Shown here one piece after another: positions 47,012 through 54,753 of a stretch of 64,000 bases of DNA. The first letter of the stretch is position 1, and each line of letters opens with the position of its first letter. The stretch lies in the NCBI RefSeq assembly GCF_026410255.1, contig NZ_JAPMLL010000007.1, forward strand, positions 62,001-126,000, in the 5' to 3' direction. This stretch comes from Xanthomarina sp. F1114. Lineage in GTDB: Bacteria > Bacteroidota > Bacteroidia > Flavobacteriales > Flavobacteriaceae. The notes beneath the pieces were generated by a model, which ran no database searches, was not told where the DNA came from, and saw only the letters and a list, made by a program, of their open reading frames with translations. Position numbers and translations under genes: made by a program.

Positions 47012-47902
47012 TTACTTATAGCTCTCAGGCACTTTATCTCTGTGTTTCCAGCGTTTATGGGTCCAAAGATAGAATTCTGGAGCTTCATTAATTTGGGCTT
47101 CTACCAATTTTAGAAATTGATCTGTAATTTCGTAATCTGGGTAATCTTTTGGGTTGTAAGCAATGGTTTTAAAAGAGGTTTCATAATATCCACGCTTTAA
47201 TTTTTTAACACCGAAAAACACAACCGACATATCTATTTTTTTTGCTAACATTTCAGCACCTGTGTGTACAGGAACGGTTATGCCCATAAATTCATTCCAA
47301 TGAAAGGCTTTATTTGCTTTCGGAGATTGATCTGATACAAATCCGCAAATGGTAACTTTACCTTCTCTTTTGGCTTGTAATAGCACAGAAATACTTTCTT
47401 TTGTAGTTATTAGGTGACTATTATATTTAGCGCGAATACGTTTAACCAATCGGTCAAAATACTTGTTCCCTAAACGTTTATAAATAGCATATCCTTTGAC
47501 ATTCATATAAGTTTGAAGTATAAAAATCCACTCCCAACTCCCATAGTGCGCGCACATTAATGCAATACTTCTATTTTCTTTTTCTAGCTGCTGAATTAAT
47601 TCCACATTCGAAAATGTAAATCGCTTTTTCATTTCAGCTTCAGTAATAGTCATAGATTTAATAGACTCCACAACCATATCACATAAATGATGATAGAATT
47701 TTTTTCTAATGGACTTAATTTCTTCTTCAGACTTATCAGGAAAAACTAAATGTAAATTCTCTCTAACTGTTTTCTTTCTATAGCCTATTATATGATAGAT
47801 AAGTATATAAACTCCATCTGAAAAAAGGTAAAGTAATCTAAAAGGTAATATGGAAATACCCCATAAAAACGGATAAATTAAAATGTAAGCAAGGAATTGC
47901 AT
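47012..47902 (-). CDS. Lysophospholipid / lipid A-type acyltransferase (LpxL/HtrB family)
   Basis: This 296-aa membrane-bound protein adds an acyl chain to lipid A or a related lipid. The HX4(D/E) catalytic motif is CAHYGSWEW (His and Glu at usual spacing), and SDQSPKANKAFHWNEFMG matches the second conserved block (family D-Q-S-P). The N-terminus is hydrophobic (FLAYILIYPFLWGISILPF) and probably lies in the inner membrane. The length is usual. It is divergent from the rhomboid gene, with a 63-bp gap. Confidence 0.88.
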   Translation of the reverse strand: MQFLAYILIYPFLWGISILPFRLLYLFSDGVYILIYHIIGYRKKTVRENLHLVFPDKSEEEIKSIRKKFYHHLCDMVVESIKSMTITEAEMKKRFTFSNVELIQQLEKENRSIALMCAHYGSWEWIFILQTYMNVKGYAIYKRLGNKYFDRLVKRIRAKYNSHLITTKESISVLLQAKREGKVTICGFVSDQSPKANKAFHWNEFMGITVPVHTGAEMLAKKIDMSVVFFGVKKLKRGYYETSFKTIAYNPKDYPDYEITDQFLKLVEAQINEAPEFYLWTHKRWKHRDKVPESYK

Positions 47903-47965
47903 GAATTAATTTTAGATTTGCAGAAACAAATATATGTTTTATTTAAAAACTAACGACAAGAATTT

Positions 47966-48616
47966 ATGGGCAATTTAAGTGTTGTATTACTAGTAATAAT
48001 AGCTGCAAATGTAATTATCTCCTTTAAAGGATTTAATGATTTTGCCTTTTTCGAAAAATATAAGTTTAATATTGGTAGTATTCGTAAAGGAGAACAATTT
48101 AGAATGTTTAGCTCTGGATTTCTTCATGTAAATACAGCTCATTTATTTTTCAATATGTTTACACTTTACTTTTTCGCAGACATTGTTGTAAGCTTTCTTG
48201 GAACATTTAATTTTTTAATAGTTTATATTGGAAGCTTATTATTAGGAAGCTTACTGTCTTTTTATTTTCATAGAGACGAATACTATTATAGTGCTGTTGG
48301 AGCTAGTGGTGCAGTAACAGGTGTTTTGTATTCTGCTATCTTATTGCAACCAGATATGAGCTTATATTTATTCCTTATACCTATTCCTATTCCGGCCTAT
48401 GTATTTGGAGTAGGATATTTGTTGTATTCAATTTATGGAATGAAAAATAAATCAGGGAATATTGGTCACGATGCCCATTTTGGAGGAGCTATTGGAGGCT
48501 ATGTAATAACTTTAATACTTGCATCTTGGTTGTTTGAAGAACATTTACTAATGATTGTATTGTTAGCTATTCCCATTATACTTTTGTTTGTGTTAAAGAA
48601 ACTTGGGAAGTTGTAA
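47966..48616 (+). CDS. Rhomboid family intramembrane serine protease
   Basis: The 216-aa protein has six transmembrane helices and the Ser-His dyad: Ser114 in GASGAVTG and His171 in HDAHFGGAIGG. The conserved L1-loop tryptophan/arginine region is replaced by KGEQFRMFSSGFLHVNTAHLFFNMFTLYFF, where the HLFFNM segment matches helix 2 of the family. It is expected to cut membrane proteins inside the bilayer. It has no extra domains. It ends within the stem of a strong two-way terminator shared with the TlpA-like gene. Confidence 0.92.
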   Translation: MGNLSVVLLVIIAANVIISFKGFNDFAFFEKYKFNIGSIRKGEQFRMFSSGFLHVNTAHLFFNMFTLYFFADIVVSFLGTFNFLIVYIGSLLLGSLLSFYFHRDEYYYSAVGASGAVTGVLYSAILLQPDMSLYLFLIPIPIPAYVFGVGYLLYSIYGMKNKSGNIGHDAHFGGAIGGYVITLILASWLFEEHLLMIVLLAIPIILLFVLKKLGKL

Positions 48617-48657
48617 AACAACAAAGCCTTTCAGATTGTGAAAGGCTTTGTTGTTTT
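48615..48657. terminator. Bidirectional terminator between rhomboid and TlpA-like genes
   Basis: A perfect 19-bp inverted repeat (48615-48633 with 48639-48657) has a 5-nt loop; the stem core is AAAGCCTTTCA and both feet are A/T-rich. Its left foot overlaps the rhomboid stop codon, and it ends 14 bp before the convergent gene. Confidence 0.93.
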
Positions 48658-48670
48658 CGAAATCCTCTTT

Positions 48671-49798
48671 TTAATTTAAAAGCTCCGCAATCTTATTGTC
48701 AAGTGCTGCGCCTCTTAAGTTTTTAGCCACTATTTTACCTTCGCTATCTATGATAAAAGTAGCAGGAATAGCTTGAATTTGATATTCCTTTGCTATTGGA
48801 TCGTTAAAAAATGCCAAATTTGATATTTGTGGCCAAGTTAAATTATCTTTTTCAATAGCATCTAACCAAGCAGCTTTTGCATCTTTTTGGTTAGGCGAAC
48901 CATCTAGAGAAACCCCTATTATTTCTAGGCCTTTGTCTTTATATTTTTCATAAATCTTTACCACGTTTGGATTTTCTTTTCTACAAGGTCCACACCAAGC
49001 TGCCCAAAAATCGATAATAGTTACTTTTCCTTTAATATCGTATAAGCTAACTAGATTTCCTTCTGGACTTGGAGCTGAAAAGTCAGGAGCCATATTTCCA
49101 ACTTCTAAAGTTACTTTAGACAAGTTACCATCTATAGCTTTTCCAAATTTACTATTAGTAACTTCGTCAGAAAAAGAATTAAAAATCTCTTGAGCCTCTG
49201 CTTTAGAAATCCCTTCACTCATTAGAATATTTCCTAAAATAGCAGCACTTGTAACCAAATCTGGACGTTCTTTAATTAACTCTAAATGTCTGGAATTAGC
49301 TTCATCTACTAATTGTTTGAATTCAGCCTGAATTTCATTCATCCTATCGTTATCTCCTTGACCTTGAGCGTCTCTAAATTGCTGGGCGTATTCTGAGTTT
49401 TTCTTTTTTAAAATTTGAGAATCTTGATGATATAAACCTAGTAAATCGTTTTCTCTACTTCCAGAAACTACAGAACTTTGTAAGCTATCCTTATAAATTT
49501 CCATGCTCATATTTTCATTTTCAACGATAATTGGAAGAAAGCCAGGAATACCTTCAATGTTTAAATAGTATAAATCTGGAGAAGATACTTCTCCTTTTAA
49601 GGTAAGTTTACTGTCTATTACTGTGGTAGAATCTAAAATAACTTCTTTTTCACCATCTATACTAAATAATTTAGCTTTTACATTATCAAGTGGTTTATCT
49701 ATGTTAGCTTCAATAATAAATCCTGTTTGCGGAGCTTCATTTTTACAAGATATAAACATAAAAGCAACAAGGAATAAAGTAGTAATCTTCTGTACCAT
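48671..49798 (-). CDS. TlpA-type thioredoxin-fold lipoprotein with DUF4369 domain
   Basis: The 375-aa lipoprotein (LVAFMFISCKNEAPQ) has an N-terminal DUF4369 domain (GFIIEANIDKPLDNVKAKLFS...LDSTTVIDSKLTLKGEV), a helical middle and a C-terminal TlpA/AhpC-type domain with the redox pair WAAWCGPCRKENPNV and cis-Pro block IQAIPATFIIDSEGKIV. It probably reduces disulfides of secreted proteins, such as cytochrome c maturation substrates, at the membrane. I use the ATG at 49798; a TTG ten codons upstream (49828) is in frame but precedes the signal peptide. Confidence 0.9.
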   Translation of the reverse strand: MVQKITTLFLVAFMFISCKNEAPQTGFIIEANIDKPLDNVKAKLFSIDGEKEVILDSTTVIDSKLTLKGEVSSPDLYYLNIEGIPGFLPIIVENENMSMEIYKDSLQSSVVSGSRENDLLGLYHQDSQILKKKNSEYAQQFRDAQGQGDNDRMNEIQAEFKQLVDEANSRHLELIKERPDLVTSAAILGNILMSEGISKAEAQEIFNSFSDEVTNSKFGKAIDGNLSKVTLEVGNMAPDFSAPSPEGNLVSLYDIKGKVTIIDFWAAWCGPCRKENPNVVKIYEKYKDKGLEIIGVSLDGSPNQKDAKAAWLDAIEKDNLTWPQISNLAFFNDPIAKEYQIQAIPATFIIDSEGKIVAKNLRGAALDNKIAELLN

Positions 49799-49903
49799 AA
49801 TTAATTTAAATTTTAATATTGGCTGCAAATATACTAGGTTTTAAAAATTAACCTTGTTAAGAATAGCTTAATATATTCACTATATTATGTGCTTGTATTT
49901 TAG

Positions 49904-49911
49904 TATTTTTG
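49904..49911 (+). promoter_or_regulatory. Putative -7 box of mnmE, close to the start codon
   Basis: TATTTTTG matches TAnnTTTG exactly and ends 4 bp before the mnmE ATG, so the transcript may be leaderless or nearly so. A -33 box is not clear. Confidence 0.4.
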
Positions 49912-49915
49912 CATT

Positions 49916-51304
49916 ATGACGCAAAACGATACTATTATAGCTTTGGCTACAGCTTCTGGAGCAGGAGCTATAGCGGTTATTCGCTTATCTGGAAAAGATG
50001 CTATAACTATTTGTTCTAAATTATTTAAATCTATTCATAATAAAGATTTAACAAAGCAAGAAACACATACCATTCTTTTAGGACATATAATGGACGACAA
50101 AAGAACCATTGACGAGGTTTTAGTGTCGGTTTTTAAAAACCCTAAATCTTATACAGGTGAAGATGTGGTGGAAATAAGCTGTCATGGTTCTGTATATATT
50201 CAACAGGAAATCTTACAACTGTTTTTGCGACATGGCTGTAGAATGGCAGATGCTGGTGAATTTACTTTAAGAGCCTTCTTAAACGGGAAATTAGACCTAA
50301 GTCAAGCTGAGGCTGTAGCCGATTTAATATCTAGCGATAATGAAGCCTCGCACCAAATAGCCATGCAACAGATGCGTGGTGGTTTTTCGGGTGAAATTGC
50401 TAAACTTCGGGAAGAATTACTAAATTTTGCCTCGCTAATTGAACTGGAATTAGACTTTGCAGAAGAAGATGTGGAATTTGCAGATAGAACGCAATTTAAA
50501 GAACTTGTAGAGCGTATTACATTAGTTTTAAAAAGATTAATTGACTCTTTTGCTGTTGGTAATGTGCTTAAAAATGGAATTCCAGTAGCTATTGTTGGAG
50601 AACCAAATGTTGGAAAGTCTACGCTGTTAAATGCCTTATTAAATGAAGAAAGAGCCATAGTTTCTGATGTGGCTGGAACCACGAGAGATACTATTGAAGA
50701 TGAAATTTCTATAGGTGGTATTGGTTTCCGTTTTATTGATACCGCAGGAATTAGAGACACAAAAGATGTGGTTGAAAGTATTGGTATTAAAAAGACTTTT
50801 GAAAAAATTGAACAAGCTCAAGTGGTTATTTATTTGTTCGACTCTACTAATTTTAAAGCGCAATGTTCGGTTTTTAAAGTAGAGCTGGAAAAAATTAAAA
50901 ATAAATACCCATTGAAACCATTATTAGTTATTGCTAATAAAATAGACAAAGTAGACGATGTACTTATTGCAGAAATGCAAGCTGAAATTCCTGAGATTCA
51001 ATTGTTATCTGCAAAAACAGGTTTCGGAGTGGAAGAGTTAACAAACAAACTTCTTAATTTAATAAATACAGGAGCTTTACGTAATAATGAAACCATTATA
51101 ACCAATACACGTCATTACGATGCGCTTTTAAAAGCACTGGAAGAAATTCAAAAAGTAAAATACGGTTTGGAATCTGATTTGTCTGGCGATTTGCTTGCTA
51201 TAGATATTCGAGAAGCCCTTTATCAGTTTGGATTAATTACAGGAAGCGTTACTAACGACGAGCTTTTGGGTAATATATTTGCCAATTTTTGTATCGGGAA
51301 GTAA
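49916..51304 (+). CDS. mnmE: tRNA modification GTPase MnmE
   Basis: MnmE, with MnmG, modifies the wobble uridine of several tRNAs (cmnm5U). The 462-aa protein has the N-terminal tetrahydrofolate-binding domain (DTIIALATASGAGAIAVIRLSG), the helical domain with GEFTLRAFLNGKLDLSQAEAV, and the GTPase with G1 VGEPNVGKSTLLN, G2/G3 AGTTRDT and DTAGIRDTKD, and G4 NKID. It ends in the conserved C-terminal FCIGK whose Cys is needed for catalysis. The coding sequence is intact even though the mobile element begins at its last codons, so the attachment site preserves the gene. Confidence 0.96.
   Translation: MTQNDTIIALATASGAGAIAVIRLSGKDAITICSKLFKSIHNKDLTKQETHTILLGHIMDDKRTIDEVLVSVFKNPKSYTGEDVVEISCHGSVYIQQEILQLFLRHGCRMADAGEFTLRAFLNGKLDLSQAEAVADLISSDNEASHQIAMQQMRGGFSGEIAKLREELLNFASLIELELDFAEEDVEFADRTQFKELVERITLVLKRLIDSFAVGNVLKNGIPVAIVGEPNVGKSTLLNALLNEERAIVSDVAGTTRDTIEDEISIGGIGFRFIDTAGIRDTKDVVESIGIKKTFEKIEQAQVVIYLFDSTNFKAQCSVFKVELEKIKNKYPLKPLLVIANKIDKVDDVLIAEMQAEIPEIQLLSAKTGFGVEELTNKLLNLINTGALRNNETIITNTRHYDALLKALEEIQKVKYGLESDLSGDLLAIDIREALYQFGLITGSVTNDELLGNIFANFCIGK
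51287..51304 (+). other. Putative attachment site (attL) in the 3' end of mnmE
   Basis: The last 18 bp of mnmE (TTTTGTATCGGGAAGTAA) closely resemble the 18-bp site in the same gene end used by the unrelated Salmonella genomic island SGI1 and relatives. A tyrosine recombinase gene lies 590 bp downstream, and accessory gene content starts immediately after. The matching right-end copy must lie outside the window. Confidence 0.5.
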
Positions 51305-51370
51305 TTATACTTCTTTTTATTGTTAAGTAACTGTTTTTCTTGTATTTATATAAATTTATATTCCTTTTTT

Positions 51371-51453
51371 TGTTGCCTTTTTGCATTTTTTAAGCTATAT
51401 TTGTTGTATATCTGTTGCCTTAATTACGGTTTTGTTGCCTAATTATGTTGGCT
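51371..51453 (+). repeat. TGTTGCCT direct repeats, likely integrase arm sites
   Basis: TGTTGCCT occurs exactly at 51371, 51413 and 51433, with near copies at 51402 (TGTTGTAT) and 51446 (TGTTGGCT). They lie between the mnmE end and the excisionase-like gene, where arm-type binding sites of a tyrosine recombinase are expected. Confidence 0.5.
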
Positions 51454-51470
51454 GAGATATTGGCGAAATG

Positions 51471-51520
51471 ATGCACCATATTGCCCCACGTTGCACCATA
51501 ACGCTACATAAAGCACCATT
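51471..51520 (+). repeat. Five-unit array with 10-bp period (GCACCAT), probable Xis/HTH binding sites
   Basis: Five consecutive 10-bp units read ATGCACCATA, TTGCCCCACG, TTGCACCATA, ACGCTACATA, AAGCACCATT. GCACCAT is exact at 51473, 51493 and 51513, 20 bp apart, with degenerate copies between. A 10-bp period puts all units on one face of the helix. The array ends 1 bp before the start codon of the HTH gene, fitting cooperative binding and autoregulation. Confidence 0.65.
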
Positions 51521-51521
51521 T

Positions 51522-51887
51522 ATGAGCAGTAATTTATACATCCCAAAAACTTGTAAACATTGCGGTAATGCCTTTACAGCACGTACAACAGTAACTAAAT
51601 ACTGTGGTGATACTTGTGCTAAAAAAGCTTACAAGGCACGCAAGCGTCAAGAAAAAATACAAGCTACTCTCTCAAAGGATATGAAACAGCAAAAAGAAGT
51701 TGTTCAAGTTCCAAATACAAATGCAGTAAACAACAAAGATTTTTTGAGTGTTACTGAAGCATCACAATTAATAGGCGTTAGTAGATGGACCATTCAAAGA
51801 ATGATCCAACAAGGACGTTTAAAAGCTGTTTCTTTTGGTAGAAAACGTATAGTAGCCAGATGGCAAATAGAAAACCTCTTTAATTAG
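51522..51887 (+). CDS. Excisionase-like helix-turn-helix protein with N-terminal zinc-ribbon-like motif
   Basis: The 121-aa protein has an N-terminal cysteine pair motif (CKHCGNAFTARTTVTKYCGDTC, two C-x2-C/C-x3-C pairs) that may bind zinc, a basic linker (KKAYKARKRQEK) and a C-terminal MerR/excisionase-type HTH (LSVTEASQLIGVSRWTIQRMIQQGRLKAV) ending in RIVARWQIENLFN. Such proteins act as recombination directionality factors or regulators next to integrases. I choose the ATG at 51522; an upstream in-frame ATG at 51468 would make the phased repeat array code for 18 odd residues, and the array looks like binding sites instead. It lies 7 bp before the integrase gene. Confidence 0.8.
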   Translation: MSSNLYIPKTCKHCGNAFTARTTVTKYCGDTCAKKAYKARKRQEKIQATLSKDMKQQKEVVQVPNTNAVNNKDFLSVTEASQLIGVSRWTIQRMIQQGRLKAVSFGRKRIVARWQIENLFN

Positions 51888-51894
51888 TTTTATT

Positions 51895-52989
51895 ATGAAA
51901 GTCACTTTAAGAGAACGAGAAAAAAACGGCAAAATAGCATTGTATTTAGACTATTATAACAAGGGTAAGCGAAAAACAGAATACCTAAGTCTATATCTTA
52001 TTATTAAGCCAAAAAACAAGACAGAAAGAGCTTTAAATAAAAAAACGAGAGAATTAGCTGAAACCATTTGGGCGCAACGTCAGGTTGAAATTCAACAAGG
52101 ACATTATGGCTTTAGTGATATAGAGAAATTAAAGGGTAATTTCACTACATATATAACAGCTTTAGCAGAGAAGAAAAACACTAGTTCTGGAAACTATGGT
52201 AATTGGAACAGTATGTTAAAGCATTTCAATAATTATTGTCCTAATGATGTAAGCTTTCAAGATATAGATAAGCAATTTGTTGAAGGCTTTAAAGAACATT
52301 TAGACAAAAAAGCTTTAGGTAAGGCTCAAAAACCACTATCTCAAAATTCTAAATATTCATACTTCGGGAAATTTACAGCTGCATTAAAACAAGCAGTATC
52401 CGATGGTATTTTAAAAAGTAATCCTGCTAATGGTGTTTCACATTTTAAGCAAGGTGAACCTCAACGAGAGTTTTTAACCTTGGAAGAATTACAAAAAGCT
52501 GTTAATACAGAATGTGAGTTACCTCAACTTAAAAAAGCGTTTATACTATCAGCGTTAACAGGTTTGCGTTGGTCAGATATAGAAAAACTAAAGTGGTCTG
52601 AAATACAACATTCAAAAGAAATGGGATATTACATTCGCTTTAGACAAAAGAAAACTAAGGGTGCTGAAACTTTACCAATATCAGATCAAGCAGCAGAACT
52701 ACTTGGCGAAAGAGGTGAAGAAAATGAGCTAGTCATAAAAGGGTTACATTATAGTGCCTGGACTAATTTAAAATTACAGCAATGGATGATGAATGCAGGA
52801 ATTACGAAAACAATAACCTTTCACTGCGCGCGTCATACCTATGCAACTTTACAGTTAACTTTGGGTACAGATATTTATACTGTATCAAAATTATTAGGGC
52901 ATAAAGAATTAAGAACTACGCAAATCTATGCTAAGGTAATTGATGATAAAAAGAGAGAAGCGTCTAATCGTATTAAATTAGATTTATAA
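51895..52989 (+). CDS. Site-specific tyrosine recombinase (integrase)
   Basis: The 364-aa protein has an N-terminal arm-binding-like beta region (VTLREREKNGKIALYLDYY), a SAM-like core-binding domain (residues about 80-185) and the catalytic domain with all expected residues: Arg225 (TGLRWSD), Lys near 253 (RQKKTKG), His310 and Arg313 (FHCARHTYA), His336 (LLGHKELRTTQ) and Tyr345 (QIYAKV). It should catalyse integration and excision at the mnmE end. It is followed immediately by the next gene (stop and start share one base), so they form an operon with the HTH gene. Confidence 0.94.
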   Translation: MKVTLREREKNGKIALYLDYYNKGKRKTEYLSLYLIIKPKNKTERALNKKTRELAETIWAQRQVEIQQGHYGFSDIEKLKGNFTTYITALAEKKNTSSGNYGNWNSMLKHFNNYCPNDVSFQDIDKQFVEGFKEHLDKKALGKAQKPLSQNSKYSYFGKFTAALKQAVSDGILKSNPANGVSHFKQGEPQREFLTLEELQKAVNTECELPQLKKAFILSALTGLRWSDIEKLKWSEIQHSKEMGYYIRFRQKKTKGAETLPISDQAAELLGERGEENELVIKGLHYSAWTNLKLQQWMMNAGITKTITFHCARHTYATLQLTLGTDIYTVSKLLGHKELRTTQIYAKVIDDKKREASNRIKLDL

Positions 52990-53972
52990 TGGCAACAGAT
53001 GTTTTTGAATCTTTAACCTCTATCACAAAAGGATTGCATAGAGATAACCGAACAGAACGAGACTATAAAGAATTATATCAAAGCCTAAATACAGATGCTC
53101 TTTATAAAGCAGCCCCTTTATTTACAATAGAGTTTGCTGAAAAACCTTTTGGGGCAAAACGCAAGTATTATAAAGCCGTAATTGATAATCAAGCAGTATC
53201 GAATTTCAACAACCTCATTGAAGATTTTCCAGAAAATACAATTGAGCAAGAGTATAAATTCAATTACCAGCAACTATACAATAGATACAAGCATTATCTC
53301 ATAGATGTAAAATCATATATTGACAAGCACAATTTATCAAGAGTAACCTTATCTAACGAAAACACTTATATAATTCAATACTTAAAAGCCAATATGATAT
53401 GGCTTTTTATGGAGTTACAAGAGCGTTTTTCAAAGTATGGTAATGAGGATGAAATGAGTATCGAGGAAGTATATAAATATTACTTTAATGAAGAGTTGAA
53501 CGAATTAGAAATCAAACCTTCAGAAATAGGAAAAACAACAATTCAACCTAAGCAGATTGAAAATGCCTTTACTGCAATAGAAGACGATTTACCGCATCGT
53601 ACGGTAAAAGGGAATGTATTGTCATATAGCCAAATTGTAAAGTATCCTAGAAGCCTTTCAAGAGCTGAGGAAATGATGTTTGAATTTGGTATAATTGATA
53701 AGAACTACGATTTTATCGAAAACAAAGCCAAGAGCAACAAAACTGTATTAGGAGCTATTTACTTTCTTTTTATTCAAAAGCAATACTTCAACGATATTAA
53801 AATGAATCCATTTAAGAAAATAAAGCCTATTGACATCGTCCGTTTTTTAAACAATCGTTACAATACTAATGCAAGGAAACAATTAAAAATTCTTGAAGGC
53901 GATGATGAAAAACGCAATGCAATTATAAATTCCGATTATTTGCTTAAAAACCTACCAAATCAAATTCGGTAA
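52989..53972 (+). CDS. Element protein of unknown function, coupled to the integrase
   Basis: I do not recognise a known domain in this 327-aa protein. It is rich in Asn, Lys and aromatic residues and predicted to be soluble, with helical segments (TYIIQYLKANMIWLFMELQERF, TVLGAIYFLFIQKQYF). The end (RFLNNRYNTNARKQLKILEGDDEKRNAIINSDYLLKNL) is helical and charged. The start overlaps the integrase stop by one base (TAATG), implying translational coupling. Proteins of this size follow integrases in other Bacteroidota elements, so a role in recombination or regulation is possible, but that is inference from position only. Confidence 0.7.
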   Translation: MATDVFESLTSITKGLHRDNRTERDYKELYQSLNTDALYKAAPLFTIEFAEKPFGAKRKYYKAVIDNQAVSNFNNLIEDFPENTIEQEYKFNYQQLYNRYKHYLIDVKSYIDKHNLSRVTLSNENTYIIQYLKANMIWLFMELQERFSKYGNEDEMSIEEVYKYYFNEELNELEIKPSEIGKTTIQPKQIENAFTAIEDDLPHRTVKGNVLSYSQIVKYPRSLSRAEEMMFEFGIIDKNYDFIENKAKSNKTVLGAIYFLFIQKQYFNDIKMNPFKKIKPIDIVRFLNNRYNTNARKQLKILEGDDEKRNAIINSDYLLKNLPNQIR

Positions 53973-54014
53973 TAGCCTTACTTATTACCATTTACTAATT
54001 CCATTTTTATTTTT

Positions 54015-54037
54015 AAAACACTGTAAAATAGTGTTTT
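54015..54037. terminator. Hairpin after the integrase operon
   Basis: An 8-bp stem (AAAACACT at 54015-54022 with AGTGTTTT at 54030-54037) and 7-nt loop lie 43 bp after the last operon stop. Its rightward T-run is only the stem's own T4 plus TTAGG, so strength is moderate. Confidence 0.55.
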
Positions 54038-54093
54038 AGGCGTGATTATATTTCCACTTTTCTATTCCTTTATGTATTGAAATATCTATGCAT

Positions 54094-54134
54094 TGTCCTT
54101 GATAATCAGGGATGACATTAGCGCTGATGTCCTT
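54094..54134. promoter_or_regulatory. Repeat-containing regulatory region before the replication module
   Basis: TGTCCTT occurs twice (54094-54100 and 54128-54134), and ATCAG (54105-54109) pairs with CTGAT (54124-54128) around a palindromic AGCGCT. It lies 24 bp before the first small HTH gene and could be its operator or a replication-linked site. Confidence 0.35.
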
Positions 54135-54157
54135 TTCAATTTTAATCCATAAAAGAA

Positions 54158-54460
54158 ATGGACACGAATATTATAGAACAATTAAATCGTATCGAGAAGC
54201 TGTTAGTAGAACAGCAAACATTACAAAAGCAAGTTTTAAACTTTAACGAAACTTGTAATTATTTGGAATTATCACAATCTCACTTGTATAAACTTACAAG
54301 TACTGGAGCTATTCCACATTACAAGCCAAACGGCAAAAAGATTTATTTCCAAAGAGAGGAATTAGACCATTGGTTACTTCGTAACCGTATGGATTCACAA
54401 GATGAAATCGAACAGCAAGCTGCCGATTATCTAATCAAAAAAGGAAGGGTTAAGTTATGA
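54158..54460 (+). CDS. Small helix-turn-helix protein (excisionase/AlpA-like), first copy
   Basis: The 100-aa protein has an N-terminal short coiled coil (IIEQLNRIEKLLVEQQTLQKQVL) and a MerR-type winged HTH (FNETCNYLELSQSHLYKLTSTGAIPHYKPNGKKIYFQREELDHWLL). Such proteins regulate excision, replication or mobilization genes in Bacteroidota elements. Its stop overlaps the next gene, another HTH protein, by 4 bp (ATGA). They begin a tightly packed module with the primase-like genes, so a role in controlling replication is likely; this is inferred from position. Confidence 0.85.
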   Translation: MDTNIIEQLNRIEKLLVEQQTLQKQVLNFNETCNYLELSQSHLYKLTSTGAIPHYKPNGKKIYFQREELDHWLLRNRMDSQDEIEQQAADYLIKKGRVKL

Positions 54461-54753
54461 GTGAAATTATAGATTTAATCCTTGCGCTCTCGCAAGAGAT
54501 AAAAGAGTTAAAAGCACGTATAGAATTAATAAGGCTGTCCAGAGCTGAAGTCTTAAAAGATACGTGGATTGATAATCAAGATGTATTGCAATTGCTTCAT
54601 ATTAGTAAAAGAACATTGCAAACATTTAGATCTAACGGCACTTTACCGTATAGTAAGGTTCAAGGTAAATTCTATTACAAGGTTTCTGATATAGAAGAAC
54701 TACTTCAAAGCAATTATTACAACCCAAATTTTAAGTGCGATGGAGTTAAATAG
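54457..54753 (+). CDS. Small helix-turn-helix protein, second copy
   Basis: The 98-aa protein is similar in layout to the preceding one: an N-terminal helix (IIDLILALSQEIKELKARIELI) followed by an HTH (WIDNQDVLQLLHISKRTLQTFRSNGTLPYSKVQGKFYYKVSDIEELL). The start overlaps the upstream stop by 4 bp and the stop overlaps the next start by 14 bp, so the genes are cotranslated. Two paired HTH proteins before a VirE_N gene are a repeated arrangement in Bacteroidota integrative elements, which suggests that one may be the directionality or replication regulator; sequence alone does not decide which. Confidence 0.85.
   Translation: MSEIIDLILALSQEIKELKARIELIRLSRAEVLKDTWIDNQDVLQLLHISKRTLQTFRSNGTLPYSKVQGKFYYKVSDIEELLQSNYYNPNFKCDGVK

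Noticed and set aside
51468-51521. Upstream start of the excisionase-like gene
   Set aside because: The 18 extra residues are encoded by the 10-bp repeat array, which looks like protein-binding DNA.
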